A stretch of DNA of 12,426 nucleotides from Pseudonocardiales bacterium (GCA_030840415.1 JAVEEO010000279.1:1-12426), one strand, 5' to 3'. Positions 5,441-12,103 are shown, counted from the first letter of the stretch. Made by a program: numbers and translations. Notes: generated by a model from the letters alone, not told the origin.

Positions 5441-7146
5441 GCCTGCCGCGGCGGCTGCTGGCGCCGGCACCGGGCTGGATCGTCGAGACAGACGTGGTGG
5501 TGGTGGGTTCCGGGATCGCCGGGCTGACCACCGCATTGCGGATCGCCGCCGGCCCGGTGGGTTCGGACGCGGGCCGGCAGGCCGGTTCCGGACTGAGGGT
5601 GCTGGTGGTGACCAAGGACGTGCTGGCGGCCGGTTCCACCCGGTGGGCGCAGGGCGGCATCGCCGCGGCACTGGGCCCGGACGACACCGCCGCGGCGCAC
5701 CTGGCCGACACCCTGGTGGCCGGGGTCGGCCTGTGCGACGTCGAGGCGGTCCGGGTGCTGGTCGACGAGGGGCCGCAGGCGGTCCGGGAGCTGATCGAGC
5801 TCGGGACCCGCTTCGACCGGACCAGCACCGGCGAGCTGTCCCTGACCCGCGAGGGCGGCCACCACGCCGACCGGATCGCCCATGCCGGCGGGGACGCCAC
5901 CGGAGCCGAGATCGAGCGGGCGCTGGTCGCCGCGGTGCTGGCCACCCCGGGCATCGAGGTGATCGAGCACGCCCTGGTGCTGGACCTGTTGCCGACCGCG
6001 GCCGGTGGGGCCGGCGCGGTCACCCTGCACGTGATGGGCGAGGGGCAGCTCGACGGCGTCGGAGCGGTCCGGGCCCGGGCCTTCGTGCTGGCCACCGGAG
6101 GCATCGGCCAGGTCTATGCCGCGACCACCAATCCGCCCGTCTCCACCGGGGACGGGGTGGCGGCGGCGCTGCGGGCCGGGGCGGTGGTCCGCGACCTGGA
6201 GTTCGTGCAGTTCCATCCGACCGTGCTGTGGCTCGGCGGCGGCGCGGCCGGCCAGCAGCCGCTGGTCAGCGAGGCGGTGCGCGGCGAGGGCGCCTTCCTG
6301 GTCGACGAGGCCGGCACCCGCTTTATGCGGGGCCAGCACGAGCTGGCCGACCTGGCACCGCGCGACGTGGTGGCCAAGGCGATCCTGCGCCGGATGCGGG
6401 AGACCGGTGCCGAGCACGTGTGGCTGGACGCCCGGCATTTCGGCGCGGAGAAGTGGCGGGTCCGGTTCCCCACCATCCTGGCCACCCTGACCTCGCTGGG
6501 GCTGGACCCGGTGAGCCAGCTGATCCCGGTCGCGCCGGCCTGCCACTACGCCTCCGGCGGAATTGCCACCGACCTGACCGGCCGCACCTCGGTCGCCGGG
6601 CTGTACGCCTGCGGCGAGGCGGCCTGCACCGGGGTGCACGGCGCCAACCGGCTGGCCTCGAACTCGTTGCTGGAAGGGCTGGTGTTCGGCCGGCGGATCG
6701 CCGACGACGTGCTGAGCACCGTGCCGGCCGGCACGCCACTGGTCGACCTGGGCATCGACGTGCGCGGCATGGGCGTGGCCGCGGCCGGCATCCGGCACGC
6801 GCTGCAGCAGGAGATGTCGGCCGACGCCGGGGTGATCCGGGACGCCGCGGGGCTGGGCCGGGCGGCCGGCAGCCTGCAGAAGCTGGCCGCCCAGCGCACC
6901 AGCGATCCCCGTACCGAGTCGTGGGAGGCCACCAACCTGCTGACGGTGGCCTCCGCCCTGGTGGCCGCGGCCGGCCGCCGGGCCGAGACCCGCGGTTCCC
7001 ACTGGCGCGAGGACTACCCGGAGCCGGACGAGGACTGGTGCGGCCACCTCGACCTGCGGCTCGGCCCGGACGGCACCATCACCACCGACTTCGTCGCCAT
7101 CCCTTCGAGTGCCATCCCTACGACCGGAGGACCGGGCCATGCGTGA
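5437..7146 (+). CDS. nadB: L-aspartate oxidase
   Basis: NadB is the FAD enzyme that oxidises L-aspartate to iminoaspartate, the first step of de novo NAD synthesis. The 569-aa product shows the FAD Rossmann motif VVVVGSGIAG (20-29), STRWAQGGIAAAL, the flavin/substrate stretch EGGHHADRIAHAGG, ATGGIGQVYAATTNP, LEFVQFHPTVLW, SEAVRGEGAFLVD, CHYASGGI and GVHGANRLASNSLLEGLVFG, followed by the helical C-terminal domain. All hallmark segments of the succinate dehydrogenase/fumarate reductase flavoprotein family are present in order. The start is ATG 5437, coupled to the mini-ORF after panC. nadA (quinolinate synthase), needed to use iminoaspartate, is not in the window. The 3' end overlaps nadC by eight bases. 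Confidence 0.96.
   Translation: MSLPRRLLAPAPGWIVETDVVVVGSGIAGLTTALRIAAGPVGSDAGRQAGSGLRVLVVTKDVLAAGSTRWAQGGIAAALGPDDTAAAHLADTLVAGVGLCDVEAVRVLVDEGPQAVRELIELGTRFDRTSTGELSLTREGGHHADRIAHAGGDATGAEIERALVAAVLATPGIEVIEHALVLDLLPTAAGGAGAVTLHVMGEGQLDGVGAVRARAFVLATGGIGQVYAATTNPPVSTGDGVAAALRAGAVVRDLEFVQFHPTVLWLGGGAAGQQPLVSEAVRGEGAFLVDEAGTRFMRGQHELADLAPRDVVAKAILRRMRETGAEHVWLDARHFGAEKWRVRFPTILATLTSLGLDPVSQLIPVAPACHYASGGIATDLTGRTSVAGLYACGEAACTGVHGANRLASNSLLEGLVFGRRIADDVLSTVPAGTPLVDLGIDVRGMGVAAAGIRHALQQEMSADAGVIRDAAGLGRAAGSLQKLAAQRTSDPRTESWEATNLLTVASALVAAAGRRAETRGSHWREDYPEPDEDWCGHLDLRLGPDGTITTDFVAIPSSAIPTTGGPGHA
7126..7130 (+). promoter_or_regulatory. Shine-Dalgarno of nadC
   Basis: GGAGG lies eight bases before ATG 7139 within the last codons of nadB. 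It is the clearest ribosome-binding site in the biosynthetic run and decides the nadC start over an in-frame upstream start at 7109. Confidence 0.75.
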
Positions 7147-8071
7147 CTCGATCGACCCCGCGATACTGTCCGCCCTCGACACCGCCGGCCTGGACGTCGC
7201 GCTGATCGCCGACCTGGTGGACCGGGCGCTGGCCGAGGACCTGGCCGACGGCCCGGACGTCACCACGGCGGCCACCGTCGCCGCCGGTCAGGTCGGCGTG
7301 GTCGAGGCGGTGCCCCGCGAGGCCGGGGTCGTCGCCGGGCTGCCCGTGGCCGGCTACGTCTTCGCGGCGGTCGGCCAGGGCCGGGTGCGGGTCGAGTTGT
7401 CGGCCGTCGACGGCGACATCGTGCGTCCGGGCCAGGTGCTGCTCAGCGCGTCCGGGCCGGTCCGGGACCTGCTCACCGCGGAGCGGACGGCGCTGAACCT
7501 GCTCACCCACCTGTCCGGGGTGGCCACCCTGACCAGGATCTGGACCGACACCATCCGGGGTTCCGGCGCCCGGATCCGGGACACCCGCAAGACCCTGCCG
7601 GGGCTGCGGGCGCTGCAGAAGTACGCGGTGCGCTGCGGCGGCGGCCTGAACCACCGGATGTCGCTGTCGGACGCGGCGCTGATCAAGGACAACCACATCG
7701 CCGCCGCTGGGTCGGTGACCAAGGCCTTCGAACTGGTCCGCGCGGCCGCCCCGCAACTGCCGCTGGAGATCGAGGTCGACACCGTCGCGCAGTGCGAGGA
7801 GGCGATCGGGGCCGGTGCCGAGCTGATCCTGCTCGACAACATGAACCTGGCCGACCTGCGCAGCTGCGTGGCGCTGGCCGCCGGCACCGGTGGCCGGGTC
7901 AAGCTGGAGGCCTCGGGCGGCCTGAACCTGCAGGTGGCCGCCGCCGTCGCCGGTACCGGCGTGGACTACCTGGCGGTCGGTGCGCTGACCCATTCGGCGC
8001 CGGTGCTCGACATCGGCCTGGACCTCAAGGCCGGCTGGCGGCCGGACGCGACGGCGGGAGCTGAGGGCTGA
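7139..8071 (+). CDS. nadC: Nicotinate-nucleotide pyrophosphorylase (quinolinate phosphoribosyltransferase)
   Basis: NadC converts quinolinate and PRPP to nicotinate mononucleotide, CO2 and pyrophosphate. The 310-aa protein contains AEDLADGPDVTT near the N-terminus, ERTALNLLTHLSGVAT, the active-site stretch RDTRKTLPGLRALQKYAV, CGGGLNHRMSLSDAALIKDNH, IEVDTVAQCEEA, LILLDNM, and the phosphate-binding end KLEASGGLN plus VDYLAVGALTHS. All these match the family. ATG 7139 has a good Shine-Dalgarno and overlaps nadB by eight bases. The stop TGA shares its A with the coaX ATG. Its direct pairing with nadB supports a de novo NAD role; nadA must lie elsewhere if the pathway is complete. Confidence 0.96.
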   Translation: MRDSIDPAILSALDTAGLDVALIADLVDRALAEDLADGPDVTTAATVAAGQVGVVEAVPREAGVVAGLPVAGYVFAAVGQGRVRVELSAVDGDIVRPGQVLLSASGPVRDLLTAERTALNLLTHLSGVATLTRIWTDTIRGSGARIRDTRKTLPGLRALQKYAVRCGGGLNHRMSLSDAALIKDNHIAAAGSVTKAFELVRAAAPQLPLEIEVDTVAQCEEAIGAGAELILLDNMNLADLRSCVALAAGTGGRVKLEASGGLNLQVAAAVAGTGVDYLAVGALTHSAPVLDIGLDLKAGWRPDATAGAEG

Positions 8072-8835
8072 TGCTGCTGGCCATCGACATCGGCAACACC
8101 AACACGGTGCTCGGCGTCTTCGACGGCGACCGGCTGGTGCACTCGTGGCGGGTCAAGACCGATGCCCGCAACACCGCCGACGAGCTGATGCTCACCTACA
8201 AGGGCCTGCTGCAGGACGTGCCGGTGACCGCGATCTCGGGCTGCTCGACGGTGCCGGCGGCGCTACGCGAGCTGCGCGCGATGCTCGGCCGGTACTGGCC
8301 GGGAGTGCCCACCGTGCTGGTGGAGCCGGGGATCAAGACCGGGGTGGCGTTGCTGTTCGACAACCCCAAGGAGGTCGGCGCGGACCGGATCGTCAACACC
8401 CTGGCAGCCTTCTCGCTGGTCAACGGACCGGCCATCGTGGTGGACTTCGGCACCTCCACCAACTTCGACGTGGTCAGTGGCAAGGGGGAGTTCCTCGGTG
8501 GCGCACTGGCCCCGGGGATCGAGATCTCGCTGGACGCCCTGGCCGCCCGGGCCGCCCAGCTGCGCAAGGTGGAGCTGGTGGCCCCCCGGTCGCCGATCGG
8601 CAAGAACACCGTCGAGGCGTTGCAGTCGGGCATCCTGTACGGCTTCGCCGGCCAGGTGGACGGCCTGGTCCGGAGGATCGCGGCGAGCCTGGTGCCCGAG
8701 GCGCCGGGCTCGGTCGAGGTGATCGCCACCGGTGGGCTGGCCTCGCTGGTGGTCGAGCACTCCGAGACCGTCAACCGGCACGAGCCGGACCTGACGCTGC
8801 TCGGGCTGCGGCTGATCTTCGAACGCAACCAGTAG
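8071..8835 (+). CDS. coaX: Type III pantothenate kinase
   Basis: CoaX phosphorylates pantothenate, the first step toward coenzyme A. It belongs to the acetate/sugar kinase/Hsp70 fold and typically needs a monovalent cation. The 254-aa protein starts with the phosphate-binding DIGNTNTVLGVF (residue 6 on), has KEVGADRIVNTLAAF, the second phosphate motif VVDFGTSTNFDVV, GGALAPGIEISLDAL, and the dimer-interface GKNTVEALQSGILYGF, as in the actinobacterial members. The start overlaps the nadC stop (TGATG), with GGGAG at 8056-8060 as a likely ribosome-binding site. It follows panC in the same transcription unit, so pantothenate synthesis and its phosphorylation are co-expressed. It ends eight bases from the convergent methyltransferase gene with no visible terminator. 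Confidence 0.96.
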   Translation: MLLAIDIGNTNTVLGVFDGDRLVHSWRVKTDARNTADELMLTYKGLLQDVPVTAISGCSTVPAALRELRAMLGRYWPGVPTVLVEPGIKTGVALLFDNPKEVGADRIVNTLAAFSLVNGPAIVVDFGTSTNFDVVSGKGEFLGGALAPGIEISLDALAARAAQLRKVELVAPRSPIGKNTVEALQSGILYGFAGQVDGLVRRIAASLVPEAPGSVEVIATGGLASLVVEHSETVNRHEPDLTLLGLRLIFERNQ

Positions 8836-8843
8836 CGGGTAGG

Positions 8844-9650
8844 TCAGAGCCGGCGCTGCCAGAGCACCTCGGTGCGCTGGGGCAGCCGCACCACCGGCCC
8901 CTGCAGCTCGGCATGGCGTCCGATCAGGATCCGCAGCCGCTGGTCGATGGCATCCTGCTCCTCGCCGGGTCGGGTGATCACCCAGCTCCAGGTGTGGACC
9001 AGGTCGCGCAGCCCGGCGGCGCCGGCCAGCTGGTGCTCGGAGGGCACCACGGCCTCCTCGGCAGGACCGAACAGCTCGGGGTCCAGCGGGTCGAACCGGC
9101 CCGGCCCGGGCAGCCGGGGTTTGCGGGTCGCCCGGTAGAGCTCGCCCACCCACTCGACGTCGCGGTCCGGGATGTTCCAGAGCAGGCCGACCACCCCGCC
9201 GGGTCGTAGCACCCGGGCGATCTCCCGGTCGGCGTCCGGCCGGGAGAACCAGTGGAAGGCCTGGCCGGCCACCACCGCGTCGACCGAGCCGTCCGGCAGC
9301 GGGATGGCCTCGGCCCGTCCGGTCAGCGCCCGCACCTGAGGCAGCTGCCGGGCCAGCACGGCCAGCATGTCCGGATCGGGCTCGACGGCCACCACTTCCG
9401 CACCCCGGTCCAGCAGCAGCGCGGTCAGCTTGCCGGTGCCCGCGCCCAGGTCGAGAAACCGCCGCCGGTCCGGCGCCCCGGCCGGTCCGGCGGCCTGCTC
9501 CGGCCCGGTCGGGCCGCCCAGCACCAACTCCAGGGCGGCGGTGGGATAGGACGGCCGGGTCTGGTGGTAGCGGGCCGCCTCGGAGCCGAAGGACCGGGCG
9601 TACGCCGAGGTGGGCAGGTCGCGTTCGCCGGCCGGTGCCGTGTCGCTCAT
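8844..9650 (-). CDS. Class I SAM-dependent methyltransferase
   Basis: The 268-aa minus-strand protein is a Methyltransf_11/25-type enzyme. It has an N-terminal ARYHQTRPSYP segment, motif I FLDLGAGTGKL (about 65-75), the acidic motif II VAVEPDPDML (about 88-96), AEAIPLPDGSVDAVVAGQAFHWF, then RVLRPGGVVGLLWN. The FHWF and RPSYP signatures place it with a broad bacterial/fungal group whose substrates are mostly unknown. No substrate can be named from sequence. The start at 9650 is fixed by a TAGGGT -10 seven bases upstream. The open frame continues upstream but would run through the divergent lysS promoter. This gene is an addition relative to the mycobacterial order between coaX and lysS. Confidence 0.9.
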   Translation of the reverse strand: MSDTAPAGERDLPTSAYARSFGSEAARYHQTRPSYPTAALELVLGGPTGPEQAAGPAGAPDRRRFLDLGAGTGKLTALLLDRGAEVVAVEPDPDMLAVLARQLPQVRALTGRAEAIPLPDGSVDAVVAGQAFHWFSRPDADREIARVLRPGGVVGLLWNIPDRDVEWVGELYRATRKPRLPGPGRFDPLDPELFGPAEEAVVPSEHQLAGAAGLRDLVHTWSWVITRPGEEQDAIDQRLRILIGRHAELQGPVVRLPQRTEVLWQRRL

Positions 9651-9663
9651 CTGCGTGACCCTA
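9651..9663 (-). promoter_or_regulatory. Leaderless promoter of the methyltransferase gene
   Basis: TAGGGT on the minus strand (complement of 9658-9663) precedes ATG 9650 by seven bases. The same hexamer, in opposite orientation, serves lysS 56 bases away. Confidence 0.6.
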
Positions 9664-9694
9664 ACCTCGACCGGCTTGCCGGGCGGTGCGGGGC

Positions 9695-9715
9695 GCCGGC
9701 CGCGAGCGGGCCGGC
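9695..9715. repeat. 7-7-7 inverted repeat upstream of lysS
   Basis: Arms GCCGGCC (9695-9701) and GGCCGGC (9709-9715) flank a seven-base spacer, immediately before the lysS -10 (9719-9724) and over its -35 position. It could be an operator, but such GC dyads are common by chance at this base composition. Confidence 0.35.
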
Positions 9716-9718
9716 CGA

Positions 9719-9730
9719 TAGGGTTGACCG
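9719..9730 (+). promoter_or_regulatory. Leaderless promoter of lysS
   Basis: TAGGGT (9719-9724) is followed by six bases and then GTG 9731, giving a leaderless start. This agrees with the protein start predicted from similarity. Confidence 0.6.
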
Positions 9731-11233
9731 GTGACCGACACGCCCGCTGCCAGTGATGCCGCCGACGACCTGCCCGAACAGGTCCGGATCCGGCGGGAGA
9801 AGTACGACCGGCTGATGGCCGATCCCGAGCGGGCCCCGTTTCCGGTAACCGTGGCCAGGACCCACACGCTGGCCCAGATCCGGGAGGCGTTTCCGGATCT
9901 GGACGCCGGTACCGAGACCGGCCACAAGGTGGGCGTGACCGGCCGGGTGATCTTCGTCCGCAATACCGGCAAGCTGTGCTTCGCGACCCTGCGGGAGAGC
10001 GGCGTCGAGCTGCAGGTGATGCTGTCGGCCGACCGGATCGGCGCCGAGGCGCTGGCCGCCTGGAAGTCCGACGTCGACCTGGGCGACCAGGTGTTCGTGA
10101 CCGGTGAGGTGATCTCCTCCCGCCGTGGTGAGCTGTCGGTGCTGGCCGATCACTGGCGGATGACCGCCAAGGCGCTGCGGCCGCTGCCGGTGGCCCACAA
10201 GCCGATGAGCGAGGAGACCCGGGTCCGGCAGCGCTACGTCGACCTGATCGTGCGTCCCGAGGCCCGCCGAATGGTGTTGGTCCGGGCACAGGTGCTGGCC
10301 TCGATCCGCAGCACGCTGCACCGGCGCGGTTTCGTCGAGGTCGAGACGCCCATCCTGCAGTCCGTGCATGGCGGCGCGGCGGCCCGGCCATTTCAGACCC
10401 ACCTCAATGCATTCGATCAGCCGATGTCCCTGAGAATCGCGCTCGAGTTATATCTCAAGCGCGCGGTAGTGGGTGGAATCGAACGTGTTTTCGAAATTGG
10501 CAAGACCTTCCGCAACGAAGGGATCGACTCCACCCATTCGGCGGAATTCACCATGCTCGAGGCGTACGAGGCCTACGGCGATTACAACTCGGTCGCCGAG
10601 TGGACGCGCGCCATCATTCTGGACGCCGCCGAGGCGGTCGGGGTCGAAACTCCACGCACGATCGACGGAGAAGATATCGATCTCGTTACGGAGTGGCGAT
10701 GGGCGTCAATCTATGATCTAGTGTCCGCCGCCGTCGACGAATCTGTTACCCCCGACTCCGATGCATCGCGGCTGGTCGAGCTGGCGGCTCTTCGAAATGT
10801 CGCGCTCAAGCCGGAGTGGGGCGCTGGTGAGATAGTTCTCGAGTTATACGAAAAGTTGGTGGAACACACCTTAATTCAGCCTACCTTCGTCTGTGACTAT
10901 CCGCGCTCGGTCCGGCCGTTGGCCCGGCCGCACCGCACCGATTCCCGCCTCGCCGAAGCCTGGGATCTTGTCATCGGTGGGGTCGAGATAGCTCCCGCCT
11001 ACTCCGAATTGGCAGATCCGGTGGAGCAGCGGCGGGTGCTGATTGAGCAATCCCTGGCTGCCGCCGCAGGGGATCCGGATGCTATGGAGTTGGACGAGGA
11101 CTTCTTGCAGGCACTCGAATACGGTATGCCACCGACCGGTGGAATGGGGCTCGGCATCGACCGGCTGATCGCTATGCTGACCGGAACCAGAATTAGGGAA
11201 ACCATCCTATTCCCGCTTCTGAAGCCCCTCTAG
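9731..11233 (+). CDS. lysS: Lysine--tRNA ligase, class II
   Basis: LysRS charges tRNA-Lys in the cytoplasm. The 500-aa protein has an N-terminal helix (EQVRIRREKYDRL), the OB-fold anticodon-binding domain (about 55-150, VGVTGRVIFVRNTGKLCFATL), then the class II catalytic core: motif 1 around GFVEVETPIL, VHGGAAARPF, motif 2 around FEIGKTFRNEGID and EFTMLEAYEAYGDY, and motif 3 PPTGGMGLGIDRL, ending ILFPLLKP. Domain order and length are normal, so it should be functional. GTG 9731 is leaderless. Base use changes abruptly near codon 219 (about 10385): upstream codons end almost always in G/C, downstream there are three TTA codons (10448, 10844, 10871), ATA, AGA and AGG, and local GC falls to 50-58%. 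This suggests a recombined 3' part. Confidence 0.95.
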   Translation: MTDTPAASDAADDLPEQVRIRREKYDRLMADPERAPFPVTVARTHTLAQIREAFPDLDAGTETGHKVGVTGRVIFVRNTGKLCFATLRESGVELQVMLSADRIGAEALAAWKSDVDLGDQVFVTGEVISSRRGELSVLADHWRMTAKALRPLPVAHKPMSEETRVRQRYVDLIVRPEARRMVLVRAQVLASIRSTLHRRGFVEVETPILQSVHGGAAARPFQTHLNAFDQPMSLRIALELYLKRAVVGGIERVFEIGKTFRNEGIDSTHSAEFTMLEAYEAYGDYNSVAEWTRAIILDAAEAVGVETPRTIDGEDIDLVTEWRWASIYDLVSAAVDESVTPDSDASRLVELAALRNVALKPEWGAGEIVLELYEKLVEHTLIQPTFVCDYPRSVRPLARPHRTDSRLAEAWDLVIGGVEIAPAYSELADPVEQRRVLIEQSLAAAAGDPDAMELDEDFLQALEYGMPPTGGMGLGIDRLIAMLTGTRIRETILFPLLKPL

Positions 11234-11319
11234 CGCCGCCCTCCCCACACGAAAGTCCGGGGGGTGGTCCCGGCGTCGAGTGGCCTTGTCCACAACGGCG
11301 GCGTTTCGATATCTCATCG

Positions 11320-11350
11320 GCCCACCCATGATGCTTTAATGGTTGTGGGC
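11320..11350. promoter_or_regulatory. Hairpin/dyad in the lsr2 upstream region
   Basis: GCCCAC+CCAT (11320-11329) pairs with ATGG+GTGGGC (11339-11350) across a nine-base loop, with a two-base TT bulge. It overlaps the candidate lsr2 -35 and could be an operator or an RNA hairpin. There is no T-tract, so it is not a classical lysS terminator. Confidence 0.45.
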
Positions 11351-11363
11351 GTAGTTGTATATC
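11335..11363 (+). promoter_or_regulatory. Candidate lsr2 promoter
   Basis: TTTAAT (11335-11340) and TATATC (11358-11363) are separated by 17 bases, giving a predicted start near 11370 and a 5' leader of about 27 bases. Both hexamers are imperfect, so this is tentative. Confidence 0.3.
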
Positions 11364-11396
11364 GCCCCAACGACTCTCCTCAGATTGGAACTCCCC

Positions 11397-11744
11397 ATGG
11401 CCCAGAAGATCCAGGTTCTGCTTGTCGATGACCTAGACGGTGGAACTGCCACCGAGACGGTCACTTTCGGTCTCGACGGTTCTGGGTACGAGATCGACCT
11501 CTCCTCGGAGAATGCCGATAAATTGCGTGAGGTTTTGGCGCCATTTGTTGGGCATGCCCGGCGCGCGTCGCGGGTGGCCGCTGCCCGGCCCGGAACGCCG
11601 GGTCGGCCCGGTCGCGCGGGTGCCCGAATCGATCGCGAACAAACCCAGGCCATTCGGGAATGGGCTCGCAAGAACGGTCACAAGGTTTCCGAGCGCGGCC
11701 GCATCCCGGCCAGCATCTTCGAGGCCTACAACTCCGCGCACTGA
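11397..11744 (+). CDS. lsr2: Lsr2 nucleoid-associated xenogeneic silencer
   Basis: Lsr2 is the actinobacterial H-NS analogue. It oligomerises and binds the minor groove of AT-rich DNA, silencing horizontally acquired genes. The 115-aa protein has the N-terminal dimerisation domain (1-58: [28 protein letters not shown]), a Pro/Gly/Arg-rich linker (about 60-79), and the C-terminal DNA-binding domain (80-115) with [12 protein letters not shown] and the AT-hook-like RGR at 100-102 in [14 protein letters not shown]. The start is ATG 11397, weakly supported by GGA seven bases upstream; a TTG at 11355 would add 14 non-conserved residues. It sits between lysS and clpC exactly as in M. tuberculosis. 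Its own coding GC is lower than the upstream genes except in the linker. A strong hairpin follows the stop. Confidence 0.97.
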   Translation: MAQKIQVLLVDDLDGGTATETVTFGLDGSGYEIDLSSENADKLREVLAPFVGHARRASRVAAARPGTPGRPGRAGARIDREQTQAIREWARKNGHKVSERGRIPASIFEAYNSAH

Positions 11745-11755
11745 AACCCGACTCC

Positions 11756-11788
11756 GAGCCGCGCCACCCGCTGACGGTGGCGCGGCTC
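11756..11788 (+). terminator. Intrinsic-type hairpin after lsr2
   Basis: A perfect 13-bp stem (GAGCCGCGCCACC at 11756-11768 with GGTGGCGCGGCTC at 11776-11788) and a seven-base loop begin 11 bases after the lsr2 stop. No U-tract follows, as is frequent in high-GC actinobacteria. Confidence 0.8.
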
Positions 11789-11807
11789 CGCACGTCCACC
11801 CCGACTG

Positions 11808-11843
11808 CTGCCCTGGCCCCGGGTCCGTCCCGGGGGTGGGCAG
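11808..11843 (+). terminator. Second hairpin downstream of lsr2
   Basis: Outer arms CTGCCC/GGGCAG (11808-11813, 11838-11843) and inner arms CCCCGGG/CCCGGGG (11817-11823, 11829-11835) form a 13-bp interrupted stem with a five-base loop, 19 bases after the first hairpin. It probably acts as a tandem terminator, or belongs to a structured RNA. Confidence 0.5.
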
Positions 11844-11982
11844 CGTCGCAGTGGTCGCTCCGACTCCTTCCGCGATCGTGCGCTACCTGGCATAAACCCG
11901 TCCCGGGCGCTGTTATGACCACTCCAACAATGCGACCCTGAGATCGGCAGCGCATCCGGCCGGCACTTCTGTTAAATCGGCG

Positions 11983-11988
11983 TAGAAT
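11983..11988 (+). promoter_or_regulatory. Candidate distal clpC promoter -10
   Basis: TAGAAT is a one-mismatch match to TATAAT, about 130 bases before clpC. No convincing -35 sits 16-18 bases upstream. Confidence 0.3.
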
Positions 11989-11999
11989 TTGACTACGGC

Positions 12000-12020
12000 G
12001 TTCGCTGTTAGCAGATGCGG
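12000..12020 (+). promoter_or_regulatory. Possible ClgR-type operator half-site upstream of clpC
   Basis: GTTCGCT at 12000-12006 matches the left half of the ClgR operator known upstream of actinobacterial clp genes (GTTCGCY-N5-GCG), but the right half here reads CAG at the expected spacing, with GCG only at 12017-12019 if shifted. ClgR control of clpC is established in Streptomyces and Corynebacterium; this site is only a partial match. Confidence 0.3.
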
Positions 12021-12053
12021 CGATCGGAGCGCGACCCTGGTCGAAGCGACGAC

Positions 12054-12059
12054 TAGAGT
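12054..12059 (+). promoter_or_regulatory. Candidate proximal clpC promoter -10
   Basis: TAGAGT fits TANNNT and would start transcription near 12066, leaving a leader of about 53 bases. No good -35 is visible, so an activator may be needed. Confidence 0.4.
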
Positions 12060-12068
12060 CGAAGACCT

Positions 12069-12100
12069 GCCCGGCGGCTCAGCCAGCGACCTCGCCGGGC
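12069..12100 (+). promoter_or_regulatory. Hairpin in the clpC 5' leader
   Basis: GCCCGGCG (12069-12076) and CGCCGGGC (12093-12100) form a perfect eight-pair stem with a 16-base loop, ending three bases before the Shine-Dalgarno. It may stabilise the mRNA 5' end or affect ribosome loading. Confidence 0.45.
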
Positions 12101-12103
12101 GGT

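Noticed and set aside
5179..7275. Very long minus-strand open frame opposite nadB and panC
   Set aside because: It is the usual antisense shadow of high-GC genes: low-complexity Gly/Arg/Pro/His composition, no family motifs, and nadB on the plus strand is fully supported.
10448..10873. TTA codons in lysS as a bldA-type developmental switch
   Set aside because: An essential housekeeping gene is an unlikely target, and the TTA codons come with many other unusual codons, which fits a foreign segment better.
11234..11290. Possible lysS terminator (C-rich then G-rich runs after the stop)
   Set aside because: The arms CCCTCCCC and GGGGGGTGG pair poorly and no U-tract follows; I could not build a convincing stem.
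11440..11895. Open frames overlapping lsr2 in other frames and extending past it
   Set aside because: They lack conserved motifs, while the lsr2 frame matches its family over its full length.
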